DNA from: CAIVVT01 sp963757265
GTDB lineage: Bacteria > Acidobacteriota > Terriglobia > Bryobacterales > Bryobacteraceae
Direction: 5' to 3'
Assembly (NCBI GenBank): GCA_963757265.1
Contig: CAVWRA010000012.1
Span: forward strand, 620,001-684,000
Length of the DNA: 64,000 nucleotides
The notes under the pieces were generated by a model, which saw only the letters and a list, made by a program, of their open reading frames with translations, had not been told where the DNA came from and ran no database searches. This document shows, in pieces, positions 1-9,468 of the stretch (its first letter is position 1; each line of letters opens with the position of its first letter). Position numbers and translations under genes: made by a program.

Positions 1-717
<717 letters not shown>

Positions 718-725
<8 letters not shown>

Positions 726-2205
726 CCCGTTCCGCCTCGCGCTCTTCGCCGCGGCGGTTCCATTGCTGCTTGTTTCGAGCGCCTGCATGATCGGCCCCCG
801 CTACCGCCGTCCCGACGCGCCCGCGCCGCCCGCCTTTAAGGAAGCGCCGCCGGCCGTCGCCTGCCCGGACATCCCGCCCGCCGCCGCGCCCCTCCCCGGC
901 GCGCCTGCCGGTTGGAAAGCCGCCGAGCCCAAGGACGGCGCACCGCGCGGCGCCTGGTGGATCGTCTTCGCCGATCCGCATCTCGACGCCCTCGAAGCCC
1001 AGGTCGCCATCTCCAACCAGAACGTGCTCGCCGCCGCCGCCCAGTACCGCGCCGCTCAGGCCGCCGTGCGCATCGCGCGCTCCGGCCTTTACCCCTTCGT
1101 CTCCACCGCGCCCTCGTACACGCGTTCCGGCGGCGGCGCCTCCGCCGGCCGCGCCCGCGACTATTCCATCCCCATCGATGCCACCTATCAGGTCGATATC
1201 TGGGGCGCCATCCGGCGCGGCGTCGCGGCCAACTCCGCCCTCGCCCAGGCCTCGGCCGCCGACCTCGAGAATGTCCGCTTGCTCTTTCAATCCGAGCTCG
1301 CCTCGGATTACTTCGAGATCCAGGGCGTTGACGCCGCGCGCCTGTTGTTCGACTCCACCGTGACCTCCTACGAGCGCTATCTGCAGCTCACCCGGGACCG
1401 CTTCACCGGCGGCGTCGTCTCCGAGGGCGATGTCGCCCTCGCCCAGACTCAGTTGGAAACCGCGCGCGCCCAGGCCGCCGACCTCGGCGTGCAGCGCGCC
1501 CAGTTCGAGCACGCCATCGCCGTCCTCATCGGCCGGCCTCCCTCCGAACTTACTCTGCCCGCCATGCCTCCTCAGTCGCCGCCGCCGGCTCTTCCCGCCG
1601 GCGTCCCTTCCGCCTTGCTCGAACGCCGCCCCGATGTCGCCTCCGCCGAGCGCCAGGTCGCTGCCGCCAACGAACAGATCGGCATCGCCCAGGCCGCCTT
1701 CTACCCCTCCCTGACCATCGGCGGCAGCGCCGGTCTGAATTCCACTTCGATCCTCGACCTGTTCATCTGGCCCAGCCGCTTCTGGTCTGTCGGCCCGCAA
1801 CTGGCTGAGACCCTCTTCGATGCCGGCAAGCGCCGTGCGCAGGTCCAACTCACCCAGGCCGCCTATGATGCCACCGTGGCCAACTACCGCCAGACCGTCC
1901 TGACCAGCCTGCAACAGGTCGAGGACAGCCTCGCCCAGTTGCGCATCCTCGCTGCCGAAGGTGTGATCGTCGACCGCGCGGTCGCCGCCGCACAGCGCTC
2001 GCTGGAGATCTCCACCGACCAATATCGCGGCGGACTCGCCAACTACCTGCTGGTCATCACCGCCCAGAACTTCGCCCTTCAGAACCAGCAAGCCGCCGTC
2101 GAGATCCTCACGCGCCGCAAGGTCGCCAGCGTCTCCCTCATTCAGGCCCTCGGCGGCGGTTGGGACGCCTCGCAACTGCCTTCCGCCCGGGACCTGCGGC
2201 GGTAA
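718..2205 (+). CDS. Outer-membrane efflux lipoprotein, NodT/OprM (TolC-like) family
   Basis: This 495-residue protein is the outer-membrane channel of a tripartite efflux pump. I start it at the ATG at 718, which overlaps the upstream permease stop, because this places a lipoprotein signal at the N terminus: a hydrophobic stretch to LLLVSSAC, with the lipidated Cys about residue 22. An in-frame ATG at 703 is possible but lies inside the permease. After a Pro/Ala-rich linker come two outer-membrane efflux repeats rich in long Ala/Gln helices. Family landmarks include RPPSELTLP, ERRPDVASAERQVAAANEQIGIAQAAFYPSL near the middle and DQYRGGLANYL near the end. Length and motifs match the NodT family. 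Confidence 0.93.
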
Positions 2206-2662
2206 CCTGGCCGCGCCGCCATTACCGGGACGCGCTTGTGAGTCCCCACGGCCACCCCTGTCGATGAAAGTCGCGACCATGTGTGGTGGGGCGGACCGCC
2301 AGGTCTGCGCCGGGTCGCCAGACCCGGCTCTAAAGCTTGACTTTCGAGAGAGCGGACTATGTTGGGGAGGCGGATACCCTCGTCCGCGTGCACCGGCGTC
2401 GGCCCTCCTCCCGGCGAACCATCCCGCGCCCCGTTCCCGCTCAGGGCGCCGCGCACGGGAACCCGACAGCCCTGCGCGCGCCCAACTCGACTCGACACTC
2501 TTCCCCGCCCCTTTGCTCCTGCGCCGCAAACCAGCCCCTGCCCGCAACCCGGTAACGGCCTTCCGAGGCATATAACTAGTCTATAAACAATAACTTAATG
2601 ACAAACAACAGCTGAGTTTAATTGACACGCCGCTATCCTCGCGGTCGGAAGGAGTCTCTTTT
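2206..2662. other. Intergenic region: dispersed repeat plus A+T-rich leader
   Basis: No convincing gene is present in these 457 bases. Bases 2241-2355 hold the dispersed palindromic repeat annotated separately. Bases 2565-2660 are strikingly A+T-rich compared with the surroundings and end in a good ribosome binding site (GGAAGGAG, eight bases before the ATG at 2663), so they probably contain the promoter of the HTH gene. A TTGACA hexamer lies at 2620 but no good -10 box sits at the right distance. Confidence 0.5.
2241..2355 (-). repeat. Dispersed palindromic repeat, copy A
   Basis: Read on the minus strand, these 115 bases align with 43459-43570 on the plus strand at roughly four bases in five or better. 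The shared core runs from CGAAAGTCAAGC through a perfect 8-bp hairpin, GCCGGGTC-TGGC-GACCCGGC (2309-2328 here), to GGGTGGCC. Both copies are intergenic. The perfect stem surrounded by conserved flanks is like a REP or BIME element. No coding potential is evident. Confidence 0.75.
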
Positions 2663-3397
2663 ATGAGCACCGCAACTCGACACTTTTCGACACCATTGTC
2701 GAATTTGGCTTTGTTCCACAAATCGGCCGAACCGCTCTCCGAGCGCCAGCGCCGCGCCCTCGCCGGACTCGCCGCCGGCCAGCCCATCACCGCCGCCGCC
2801 GCCGCGGCCGGCGTCCACCGCTCCAGCCTCCACAGCTGGCTCGCCCGCGACCCCGCCTTCCGCGCCGCGCATGCCGCCCTCTCCCGCCTCCAGGCCGACT
2901 CCGCCGCCGATCTCGCCTCCATCCTCCGCGCCGGCCTCCAGGCCCTCATCACCGACCCCGCGGCCCCCTTCGACATCCGCCTCCGCGCCATCCAAACCGC
3001 CCTTAAGGCCGTCCAGGCGCTGCCCGTCGCTGACCTGCTTCCGGACCTCGGCCCCGCCCCCGCCGCTCCTCTTCCAGACTCCGTCGAACCCCTCCAACCG
3101 CCGGCTCCGCAGCCACCTGCGCCCGATTTCGATCCCGAGCCCGGCGCGGCCTCGCATGCGACCGCCAGGAATCCGGATAACATCTTTTCTGACAGTGTGT
3201 TAGCCACCCCGCCCGGCGCCCGGCGTCCCTCATGCGGGCTACGGCGCTACGCCGCGCTTCCGCTCCACCCCGCGCAACGCGGCCTGCCCGTGCGGCTCCA
3301 AACTCAAGTTCAAACGCTGCTGCGGGAAGGAGGCTCCGCCGGTGGTGGGAGGGTGAGCGCCGCTACTGTGCGGGGTGCGCGGGCCGCAAATGCGTGA
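2663..3397 (+). CDS. Helix-turn-helix protein, probably frameshifted before a SEC-C zinc motif
   Basis: Residues about 24-70 (LSERQRRALAGLAAGQPITA, then AAAAAGVHRSSLHSWLARDP) form a homeodomain-like helix-turn-helix of the kind that selects DNA targets. The following 100 residues are Ala/Pro-rich. The start is fixed by a strong GGAAGGAG eight bases upstream. From about residue 180 the protein stops looking natural. In the +1 frame, bases 3204-3356 encode a clean SEC-C metal-binding motif ending in a stop at 3354-3356. I therefore think the real protein ends at 3356 and that one base is gained or lost between 3204 and 3273. As printed, the frame runs on to 3397. The DNA-binding role is inferred from the HTH only. 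Confidence 0.7.
   Translation: MSTATRHFSTPLSNLALFHKSAEPLSERQRRALAGLAAGQPITAAAAAAGVHRSSLHSWLARDPAFRAAHAALSRLQADSAADLASILRAGLQALITDPAAPFDIRLRAIQTALKAVQALPVADLLPDLGPAPAAPLPDSVEPLQPPAPQPPAPDFDPEPGAASHATARNPDNIFSDSVLATPPGARRPSCGLRRYAALPLHPAQRGLPVRLQTQVQTLLREGGSAGGGRVSAATVRGARAANA
3204..3356 (+). pseudogene. Out-of-frame SEC-C motif segment (C terminus of the HTH gene)
   Basis: In the frame one base ahead of the HTH gene, the translation reads TPRNAACPCGSKLKF then KRCCGKEAPPVVGG and stops at 3354-3356. CPCGS-x3-F-K-R-CC is the SEC-C zinc-binding motif, usually found at protein C termini. Upstream, this frame is closed by a TAG at 3201-3203, so the segment cannot be translated alone without a start codon. 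It must be the displaced tail of the HTH gene. Confidence 0.75.
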
Positions 3398-3447
3398 CCC
3401 CTGCGGCGGCGGGCGCGGCGGATGCCCCGGCGCAGCCTGATTCGCGA

Positions 3448-3789
3448 CTAGCCGCGCGTCCGCGCGGCCCGGCTGAAGGCCGACCCAACCAGGAAACCGA
3501 GTGATGCCGCAAGCAGGAAGGTGCCGGCCGGATGACGGCGGCCAAACCGCTGAAGATCCGTCCACACGGCTCGAACGTCGTGATCCTCGATGTAGTTGGC
3601 CGTGGCGTCCAGCCGGTCTGCCGTCCCGCCCGCCAGATCGTCGATCGCCTTGGTCCCCTGGCGTCCCGTATTGCGCACCGACGAGGCCGCAGTGTGCAGC
3701 GCGTCGCCGGTCTCCTCGCGCAGCTCATCCAGGCGCTGGCCCGCGGACTCGCCCAGCTGCTGCGCCGTGTCCGTCATTGTCTTTAACAT
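3448..3789 (-). CDS. Small DUF883/ElaB-like membrane-anchored stress protein
   Basis: The 113-residue product has an N-terminal amphipathic region (TAQQLGESAGQRLDELREET, then GDALHTAASS), a soluble middle and one C-terminal membrane helix (TFLLAASLGFLVGSAFS) before a basic end. This is the layout of DUF883/ElaB-YqjD proteins, which bind ribosomes at the inner membrane in stationary phase in E. coli. The homology is by architecture only. I chose the ATG at 3789 because GGAGGT lies 11 bases upstream; the longer open frame has no natural composition before it. The gene belongs to a run of stress-type genes. Confidence 0.75.
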   Translation of the reverse strand: MLKTMTDTAQQLGESAGQRLDELREETGDALHTAASSVRNTGRQGTKAIDDLAGGTADRLDATANYIEDHDVRAVWTDLQRFGRRHPAGTFLLAASLGFLVGSAFSRAARTRG

Positions 3790-4067
3790 GGTCAAAATGC
3801 ACCTCCAAGAACCAAGATGAATCGCCTCTACGCGCACCCGCCGGACCGGCTGCAGGAGTTGCCGCGCTGCCCCGCGCGCGGGCGCGCTGCGGCCGAGGCA
3901 AAAAACCGGGTGCGGAAGTGCGGGTCGCCGCCGCACCCTGTTCATGCTTTGCGCCCGCCGAAGCGGGCACACTGCCGTCGCCTGGGTCCGCGGCGACCGC
4001 GCGTCTGCGCGCCCGAATCGCCGGATCCATCAAGTCGGCTGGCACGGCTAGAGCGAGAGCGATCGCG
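3790..4067. other. Intergenic, no gene recognised
   Basis: This GC-rich spacer between two minus-strand genes contains only the ribosome binding site of the gene ending at 3448. I see no repeat, hairpin with a T tract, or coding signal. Confidence 0.4.
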
Positions 4068-4349
4068 CTAGTGGATGTCGATCTTCAACACCGCGTCGGA
4101 ATGTTGGTGGCGCCAGTTCCAGTAGGCCTGTTGATCTTTCGCCTTGTAAGTGGAGAACTCCTTATGCTGGCGGTGGTTCTCCTGTTCCCACATGCGATGC
4201 GCCTTGTCTTCGTTGGCGTTCCACGTGTGATCGTCGTTGTGCTTCTTGTCGTGGTACTTGACGTCGTCGGCGCGCAGCGCGCTGGGCGCAATCGCGATCG
4301 GGACCAAAAGGGCGGTACTCAAGAGGACCGCATTCCAGAAACGAGGCAT
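4068..4349 (-). CDS. Small exported protein of unknown function
   Basis: The 93-residue product starts with a signal peptide (MPRFWNAVLLSTALLVPIAI and on to ALRA) with likely cleavage before DDVKYHDKK. The mature part, about 67 residues, is very rich in His, Asp, Lys, Asn and Trp (KYHDKKHNDDHTWNANEDKA, WNWRHQHSD). This composition could bind metals or simply be very soluble. The start is supported by AGGAG ahead of the ATG at 4349; a longer frame upstream lacks a binding site. I do not recognise the family and give it no function beyond periplasmic location. Confidence 0.75.
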   Translation of the reverse strand: MPRFWNAVLLSTALLVPIAIAPSALRADDVKYHDKKHNDDHTWNANEDKAHRMWEQENHRQHKEFSTYKAKDQQAYWNWRHQHSDAVLKIDIH

Positions 4350-4623
4350 GATAGTTCTCCTGTCTCCTGTGAATGCAATTGCCGGGCCATGCGTGCCGGT
4401 CCGCGGCGACGCGTTGGAAACAAAGCCCGCCGGGGTCGTGACAGGCCTCGGCCAACCCGGCAGGCTCCGTTCGCCATGCAACGAGTGCAGAAACTGCATG
4501 CGGATGCGCGAGAACTGCCGTCGGGCGCGCACCGGAACGCGCGCGGCGGGCGCGCTCCGCTATACCTGCGTGCGGGGTTCCACCCGACGCGAGAATTGGC
4601 GCGTCAAATGCGGTACAGAGCGC
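4350..4623. other. Divergent intergenic region
   Basis: Genes diverge from this 274-base gap (minus-strand exported protein, plus-strand acidic protein), so promoters for both should lie here. I see no clear -35/-10 pair, palindrome or terminator. Confidence 0.35.
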
Positions 4624-4908
4624 ATGAAACAATCAGACGGGGACGCCATCCGGACGGACAGCAGTGTGACGCGGGAACCGCTGCGCCCGGGCCCCGGCTC
4701 AGCCGGGCAGTCCGGCGACAGCCAGGGCTTGAACGACGTTGCCGAAGCCGGCCCGGAGAGCGTGAAGGAGCTGGTCGAGGAGGGGCAGTCCTTCGAGGCG
4801 GAGGTGATCAGCGGCGTCGAAGAGGCGCCCGAGCCGGATGTCGCCGAAGTGCATACGCGGCAGTTCCCCGAGGACGATGTGCCGTCCGAGTATCGGGATA
4901 CGGAGTAA
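4624..4908 (+). CDS. Small acidic protein of unknown function
   Basis: The product is a 94-residue, strongly acidic protein without cysteine or membrane segments. Its conserved-looking C-terminal half reads ESVKELVEEGQSFEAEVISG, then VEEAPEPDVAEVHTRQFPED. This is natural protein composition and contrasts with the Arg/Pro-rich translation upstream, which is why I start at the ATG at 4624. The gene sits alone between two minus-strand genes. I cannot name a family. Confidence 0.65.
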   Translation: MKQSDGDAIRTDSSVTREPLRPGPGSAGQSGDSQGLNDVAEAGPESVKELVEEGQSFEAEVISGVEEAPEPDVAEVHTRQFPEDDVPSEYRDTE

Positions 4909-4982
4909 GCGCGCCCGGTAGCAGGCCCCGGATCCCCAAGCGCACGTTCGCTGCAACCAACCGCATCTGGGCGCTCACGGGC

Positions 4983-7475
4983 CTAGACAGCGGCCGCGGG
5001 CACGCGCCAGCGGATGAGGGCGACCTTCAGGGCATCATTCACCAGCAGGCAACACAGCGCGGCATAGCCGAACAGCGCGAGGGTCTGCGGCCAGGGCAAT
5101 GGCGTGAGGTCCGGAAGCCCGACGAAGGTCAGAGCGGTGGCGGCGATGGTCTCCGCGGCGAGCGCCGCGAGGAAGATCTTGTTGGGCATGGTCGCCCAGA
5201 ACCAGCGGCGCTCGCGCACGGACAGGATGGAGCAGACGGCAAAGTAGAACAGCAACAGGAAGCTGAAGGTGAACAGCGCCTTGTCATTGGCCGCCAGACC
5301 GAAGCGCCGCCAGCCGAACCACAGCAGCAGCAGGGTTTCGGCGACCATGGCGAGACCGAGCACCACCGAGACCGCGACGAAGCCGCCGATCTTCCATGTC
5401 TCCGGCTTCCGGGACGGGCGCACGCGGTCCACGGCGATCGAGATCACGGCGAAATCGGTGATGAAGACCAGAAGCAGCATGGCAAAGGCGGAGATCACGA
5501 ACTTGCCGGTACATACGAAGGCGACGGAGACGAAGGCGGCCTTCAGGATAGTGCGGCTGATCTTATTGACGATCCACGTGAGGATGCGTTGGTAGATGCT
5601 GCGCCCCTGCTCAATCAGCGCGAGGATGTCGATCAGGCCGGGCGTGGTGAGGACCACGCTCGCGGCGAGGCGGGCCACGTCGGTGGCGGTCGAGACGGCG
5701 ATGCCGACCTCGGCCTGGCGCAGCGCCGGCGCGTCGTTGACGCCGTCGCCGGTCATGCCGGTGATGTGGCCGGCGTCCTGCAGGCTCTTCACGACGATGT
5801 ACTTGTCTTCGGGAAAGACCTCGGCCAGACCATCGGCGCCGGCAAGCAGATCGGTCGCGGCGCCGCCGGCCGGCGCGCGGGCAGCCTTCAGATCGGCCAT
5901 CGGGCGGATGCTCGCCAGGCCGACGCCGCAGCCGATTTCGGAGGCCACCGCGAGGGCGTCACCGGTGAGCATCTTCACCGCGATGCCGCGGTCGCGGAGC
6001 GCGTCGATGAGCTGTTTGGCGTCGGGACGCGGCGGGTCGAACAGCGCCACCAGTCCAACCAGGACCACAGGGCCCGCTTCGGGGCCGCGCGCGACCGCCA
6101 GCGTCCGATAGCCTTTCGCGGCCGACGCGCCGGCCCGCGCTTCCAGCGCGTCGATCGCGGGAGGCTGCAGACCGCAGGCCGCGGCGATGGTACGCAGCGC
6201 GCCTTTCATCACGCGGATGCGCTGACCGTTCTGCTCCACCAGGGCTTCGGTGCGGCGGTTCCCGGCATCGAACGGCGCGAAGGAGACGGGCGTGACCTTG
6301 GGCAGATTGTCGAACACGTGCCGCTGCTTGGCCGCGGCCAGGAACGCGAGGTCGATGGGGTCTTGATTGGCCTCCTGCGACGCCAGGGCGCCGGCGAACA
6401 GGACGTCCGCTTCAGTGGCGTGCTCCAGCGGGATCACGCCGGTGACGGCCAGTTGGTTCAGCGTGATGGTCCCGGTCTTGTCCACGCACAGCACGTCCAT
6501 GGTCGCGGCGTCCTCGGTAGCGCTGAGGCGCGTGACGAGCACCCCGCTGCGGGCGAGCAGCTTCGCTCCGGCGGCCATGCTGACGGTGAACATCACCGGA
6601 AGGGCGACGGGCACGGCACTCACCAGCATGATCAGCAGCAGGGGCGTCACCTCGAGCATCGGGGTGCCGCGGAGGAGGGCCAGCGCGACGACCACCCCCA
6701 GCATGGCGCCGACAATGACGAACAGCCAGCGGACGACTCTGCTGATCACGGCTTCGATATGCAGTTTCGGGCGCGCTTCCTGCACCAGTTGAGTGGTGCG
6801 GCCAAAGTAGGTCTTGGCCCCGGTCAGGATGACGACGCCGTTGCCTTCGCCGCGCCGTACGACGGAGCCGGACGAGAGCACCGCGCCCGGCGCCTTGTCC
6901 ACGTCCTTCGATTCGCCCGTAAGCGCGGACTGGTCCACCGTCAGCGCGCCGGTGAGGAGCTTCACGTCGGCCGGAACGATGTCGCCGGGCCGGACGCGAA
7001 CGATGTCGCCGGGGACCAGCTCGCGCGCCGGAACGACCTGCCAATTCGAATCGCGCAGGACGCGGGCACTGATCTGCAGCCGCTTCCGCAGCGCCTCCAC
7101 GACGCCGGCGGCGCGGCTCTCCTGCAGGAAGCTCAAGACCGCGTTGATCACCAGTAGCGCGCCCACCAGAATGAGGTCCGCATACTTGCCCAGCACGGCC
7201 GACAGAACCATGATCAGCTCGAGCATCCAGGCCGAGATGCCCCAGAACTTCCGCAGGAATCTGAGAACCGGGTGCCCCTTCTCGACGGCGACTTCGTTGT
7301 AACCGTGCTCCTTGCGGCGGCCGTCCACATCAGTCGCAGCGAGGCCGTTCGCGGGGTTGACATGCAACGCCGCGAGCGTGTCGGGCGCCGAAGCGGTGGC
7401 GATATCGGGGGGCTTGGCGTCCACTGGTTTCGAGGGCGCCTGGTCCACAGCGGATTTGTCCGGAGTCGATTGCAT
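4983..7475 (-). CDS. Plasma-membrane proton-type (IIIA) P-type ATPase, copy 1
   Basis: The 830-residue protein should use ATP to pump a cation, most likely H+, across the inner membrane. All core motifs are present: a cation-ATPase N-terminal domain (residues ~35-75), TGES at ~186-189 in the actuator domain, the phosphorylation site DKTGT with Asp ~332, and TGDGVNDAPA in the hinge, plus about ten hydrophobic segments. The absence of a Cys-Pro motif argues against a heavy-metal pump. The start at 7475 has GGAG about eight bases upstream; the in-frame ATG at 7496 precedes that site. It lies 108 bases downstream of the PPK2 gene on the same strand, and remnants of the same gene order occur at 12166-12434. 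Confidence 0.93.
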   Translation of the reverse strand: MQSTPDKSAVDQAPSKPVDAKPPDIATASAPDTLAALHVNPANGLAATDVDGRRKEHGYNEVAVEKGHPVLRFLRKFWGISAWMLELIMVLSAVLGKYADLILVGALLVINAVLSFLQESRAAGVVEALRKRLQISARVLRDSNWQVVPARELVPGDIVRVRPGDIVPADVKLLTGALTVDQSALTGESKDVDKAPGAVLSSGSVVRRGEGNGVVILTGAKTYFGRTTQLVQEARPKLHIEAVISRVVRWLFVIVGAMLGVVVALALLRGTPMLEVTPLLLIMLVSAVPVALPVMFTVSMAAGAKLLARSGVLVTRLSATEDAATMDVLCVDKTGTITLNQLAVTGVIPLEHATEADVLFAGALASQEANQDPIDLAFLAAAKQRHVFDNLPKVTPVSFAPFDAGNRRTEALVEQNGQRIRVMKGALRTIAAACGLQPPAIDALEARAGASAAKGYRTLAVARGPEAGPVVLVGLVALFDPPRPDAKQLIDALRDRGIAVKMLTGDALAVASEIGCGVGLASIRPMADLKAARAPAGGAATDLLAGADGLAEVFPEDKYIVVKSLQDAGHITGMTGDGVNDAPALRQAEVGIAVSTATDVARLAASVVLTTPGLIDILALIEQGRSIYQRILTWIVNKISRTILKAAFVSVAFVCTGKFVISAFAMLLLVFITDFAVISIAVDRVRPSRKPETWKIGGFVAVSVVLGLAMVAETLLLLWFGWRRFGLAANDKALFTFSFLLLFYFAVCSILSVRERRWFWATMPNKIFLAALAAETIAATALTFVGLPDLTPLPWPQTLALFGYAALCCLLVNDALKVALIRWRVPAAAV

Positions 7476-7583
7476 GGTGGATCTCCTATACGGCATCAGC
7501 CGGCCTGCAATGGTGCCGGGTCACAACCAATTGCGGCACGGCGGCCGGAATGAGCCTCCGCGATCCGTCCCCTAGCCGCCGTT

Positions 7584-8453
7584 TCACCTCTTCAGATGCT
7601 TGCGGATGGTGCGAAGATCGGCGCGGCGTGCGCGCGTGAGCCTGGGGTAGCTCATCTTGAGCGACTGCAAGGCCTCGATGACGATGCGTGAAACGATCAG
7701 CCGGGCATTGAATTTGTCGTCGGCGGGCACCACATGCCAGGGCGCGGTCTTCGTGCTGGTGGCGCTCAGGCAGTCGGCATAGGCGCTCATGTACTGAGCC
7801 CAGAATCCACGCTCGACCAGATCGGCGGGACTGAATTTCCAGTTCTTTTCGGGTTCGTCGAGGCGTGCCAGGAAGCGCCGGCGCTGCTCGCCCTTTGACA
7901 GGTGGAGGAAGAACTTGAGGATGCGCGTGCCGTTGCGGTGCAGATGCTTCTCCAGGTCCACAATCGAGCGATAGCGCTCGTCCCAGATGGACTTGTCCTT
8001 GCTCTCTTCGGGCGGAAGCCCCTGGGCGGCGAGGACCTCCGGATGCACCTTCACGATCAGCACCTCCTCGTAGTAGGAACGGTTGAAGACGCCGATGCGT
8101 CCGCGCGCGGGCAGACAGCGCGTTGTGCGCCACAGGAAGTCGTGCTCCAGCTCTTCGGCGCTGGGGTGCTTGAAGCTGAAGACCTCGCAGCCCTGCGGAT
8201 TGACGCCGGTCAGGACGTGCTTGATCGCGCCGTCCTTGCCGGCGGCGTCCATGGCTTGAAAGACCAGCAGCAGCGACCAGGTATTGGACGCATACAGCAG
8301 GTTCTGGAGCGCACTCAACTCATGGACATCGGCGGCGAGGAGTTGCTTGTAGTGTTTCTCCGACCGGTAGAGCGGCTTGACGCGGGTCGGCCATTTGTCA
8401 AGGCGGACTGTTGTCCCGGCCGGGACAGCAAAGGTTTTAGTGGTGCTTTTCAT
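7584..8453 (-). CDS. ppk2: Polyphosphate kinase 2 (PPK2 family)
   Basis: The 289-residue protein matches PPK2 in length. The Walker A-type loop DAAGKDGAIKHV lies at residues ~69-80 and the Walker B-type region GVFNRSYYEEVLIVKVHPE at ~121-139. These enzymes move phosphate between polyphosphate and nucleoside di- or monophosphates and often regenerate ATP. The direction and nucleotide preference cannot be read here; the NRSYYEEV form is like class III enzymes. I start at the ATG at 8453 because AAGGGG precedes it; the ATG at 8471 overlaps that site. It follows the HAD gene closely and precedes a proton ATPase gene, suggesting that polyphosphate feeds the pump with ATP. Confidence 0.93.
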   Translation of the reverse strand: MKSTTKTFAVPAGTTVRLDKWPTRVKPLYRSEKHYKQLLAADVHELSALQNLLYASNTWSLLLVFQAMDAAGKDGAIKHVLTGVNPQGCEVFSFKHPSAEELEHDFLWRTTRCLPARGRIGVFNRSYYEEVLIVKVHPEVLAAQGLPPEESKDKSIWDERYRSIVDLEKHLHRNGTRILKFFLHLSKGEQRRRFLARLDEPEKNWKFSPADLVERGFWAQYMSAYADCLSATSTKTAPWHVVPADDKFNARLIVSRIVIEALQSLKMSYPRLTRARRADLRTIRKHLKR

Positions 8454-8471
8454 AATAGGACCCCTTTCCAT

Positions 8472-9296
8472 TCACGCGTTCGCGTCTGTTGACACCTTCG
8501 CAACGCCCACGCTTCCACGATCGAGACCCGGCAAGACCGGCAGCGACGGATCACGATCCAGACAGGCGATGATTGCCGCGGTTACGGGCTTGGTCTCAAC
8601 CGGACCGCGTACGGAGATGCAGACGACGCCTGCCTGTTTGACTGGATAGTCGTTGCCGCCGGCGAACAGAGCGTCGCCGACGTAGAGCATGTCGTCCAAT
8701 GAAATCTGCAACAGTTGCCTGAGTTTCCCGATTCCATAGGCCTTGTCGATGCCTTGTTTCGTGATGTCGATGGACGTGGCGCCGCCCATGCGGACGGAGA
8801 ACTCGGGAATGTAGGTATCGAGGATCGCCTTGATCTTCTTCCGCTTCGAGAAGTCCGGATCCCAGCCTGCCTTCTCCAGCAACGGGGCTTGCTGACCCAA
8901 GGCGGAGAACGTAATCTGACTGCCGCGGTCTTCCACTGCGTCGCCCCAGGTTTTCCGCTCCTGAAAACCGGCTTCGCCGACCGCCTTGATCAAGGAAGCG
9001 ATGATGCGCTCTTTCTCGCTCCCGGTGAAGTCTTCGGAATACAGTTTCTGCCAGCCCGTGGTGTATTGATAGAACTTGGTTCCACACGTGGGAAGAAGGT
9101 ACAAACGGGCCAGACGCGCGTCCTGGGGGAGATGGGCCAGCAGCTGGGTTTCAAACTGAGGCCAATCGCCTCCGGAGATCACGGCGACCCGGACGACGCC
9201 CAGCAGGCTATGGAGGAGTGCCGCCATAGCGGCGTCGAGAGGTGCCTTGCTTTCCGCCAGCGTGCCGTCGAGATCGAAAACGACCAGCCGTATCAC
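8472..9296 (-). CDS. HAD-superfamily (subfamily IIB) phosphatase, phosphomannomutase-like
   Basis: The product is 274 residues with the HAD motifs in order: VVFDLDGTLAESK at the N terminus (nucleophile Asp8), SGGDW as motif II, a type IIB cap with a GGATSIDITKQGIDKAYGI segment, and GDALFAGGNDYP as motif IV. This pattern matches the eukaryotic-type phosphomannomutase and sugar-phosphatase branch, so the substrate is probably a phosphosugar. It lies 18 bases upstream of PPK2 on the same strand and almost certainly shares its transcript. Confidence 0.85.
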   Translation of the reverse strand: MIRLVVFDLDGTLAESKAPLDAAMAALLHSLLGVVRVAVISGGDWPQFETQLLAHLPQDARLARLYLLPTCGTKFYQYTTGWQKLYSEDFTGSEKERIIASLIKAVGEAGFQERKTWGDAVEDRGSQITFSALGQQAPLLEKAGWDPDFSKRKKIKAILDTYIPEFSVRMGGATSIDITKQGIDKAYGIGKLRQLLQISLDDMLYVGDALFAGGNDYPVKQAGVVCISVRGPVETKPVTAAIIACLDRDPSLPVLPGLDRGSVGVAKVSTDANA

Positions 9297-9326
9297 TATC
9301 CCTCCAGTTCAATCGTGGCCTGCGCG

Positions 9327-9452
9327 CTACGTTGCGAGATGCGGATACAGGCGCGCCCCGATGAGGACCAGGATGATTGTGGTTGCCAGCATCACGGCGT
9401 AGTCGCGAGCGAGACCGAATGAGCCGGCCGAATCTCTTGAATTGATTTCCAT
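9327..9452 (-). CDS. 41-residue single-pass membrane peptide next to a P-type ATPase
   Basis: The translation is MEINSRDSAGSFGLARDYAV then MLATTIILVLIGARLYPHLAT, a short soluble head and one membrane helix. It starts 16 bases after the stop of ATPase copy 2 and lies on the same strand. AGGG sits six bases before the ATG at 9452; an ATG at 9458 is an alternative. Size and position recall KdpF and other tiny P-type ATPase subunits. That role is inference; no family is recognised. Confidence 0.55.
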   Translation of the reverse strand: MEINSRDSAGSFGLARDYAVMLATTIILVLIGARLYPHLAT

Positions 9453-9468
9453 CTTCATCCCTACGGAG

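Noticed and set aside
3501..7157. Open plus-strand frame of about 1200 codons opposite ATPase copy 1
   Set aside because: Composition is Arg/Gly/His-rich, no domain is seen, and it mirrors the codon pattern of the real gene on the minus strand.
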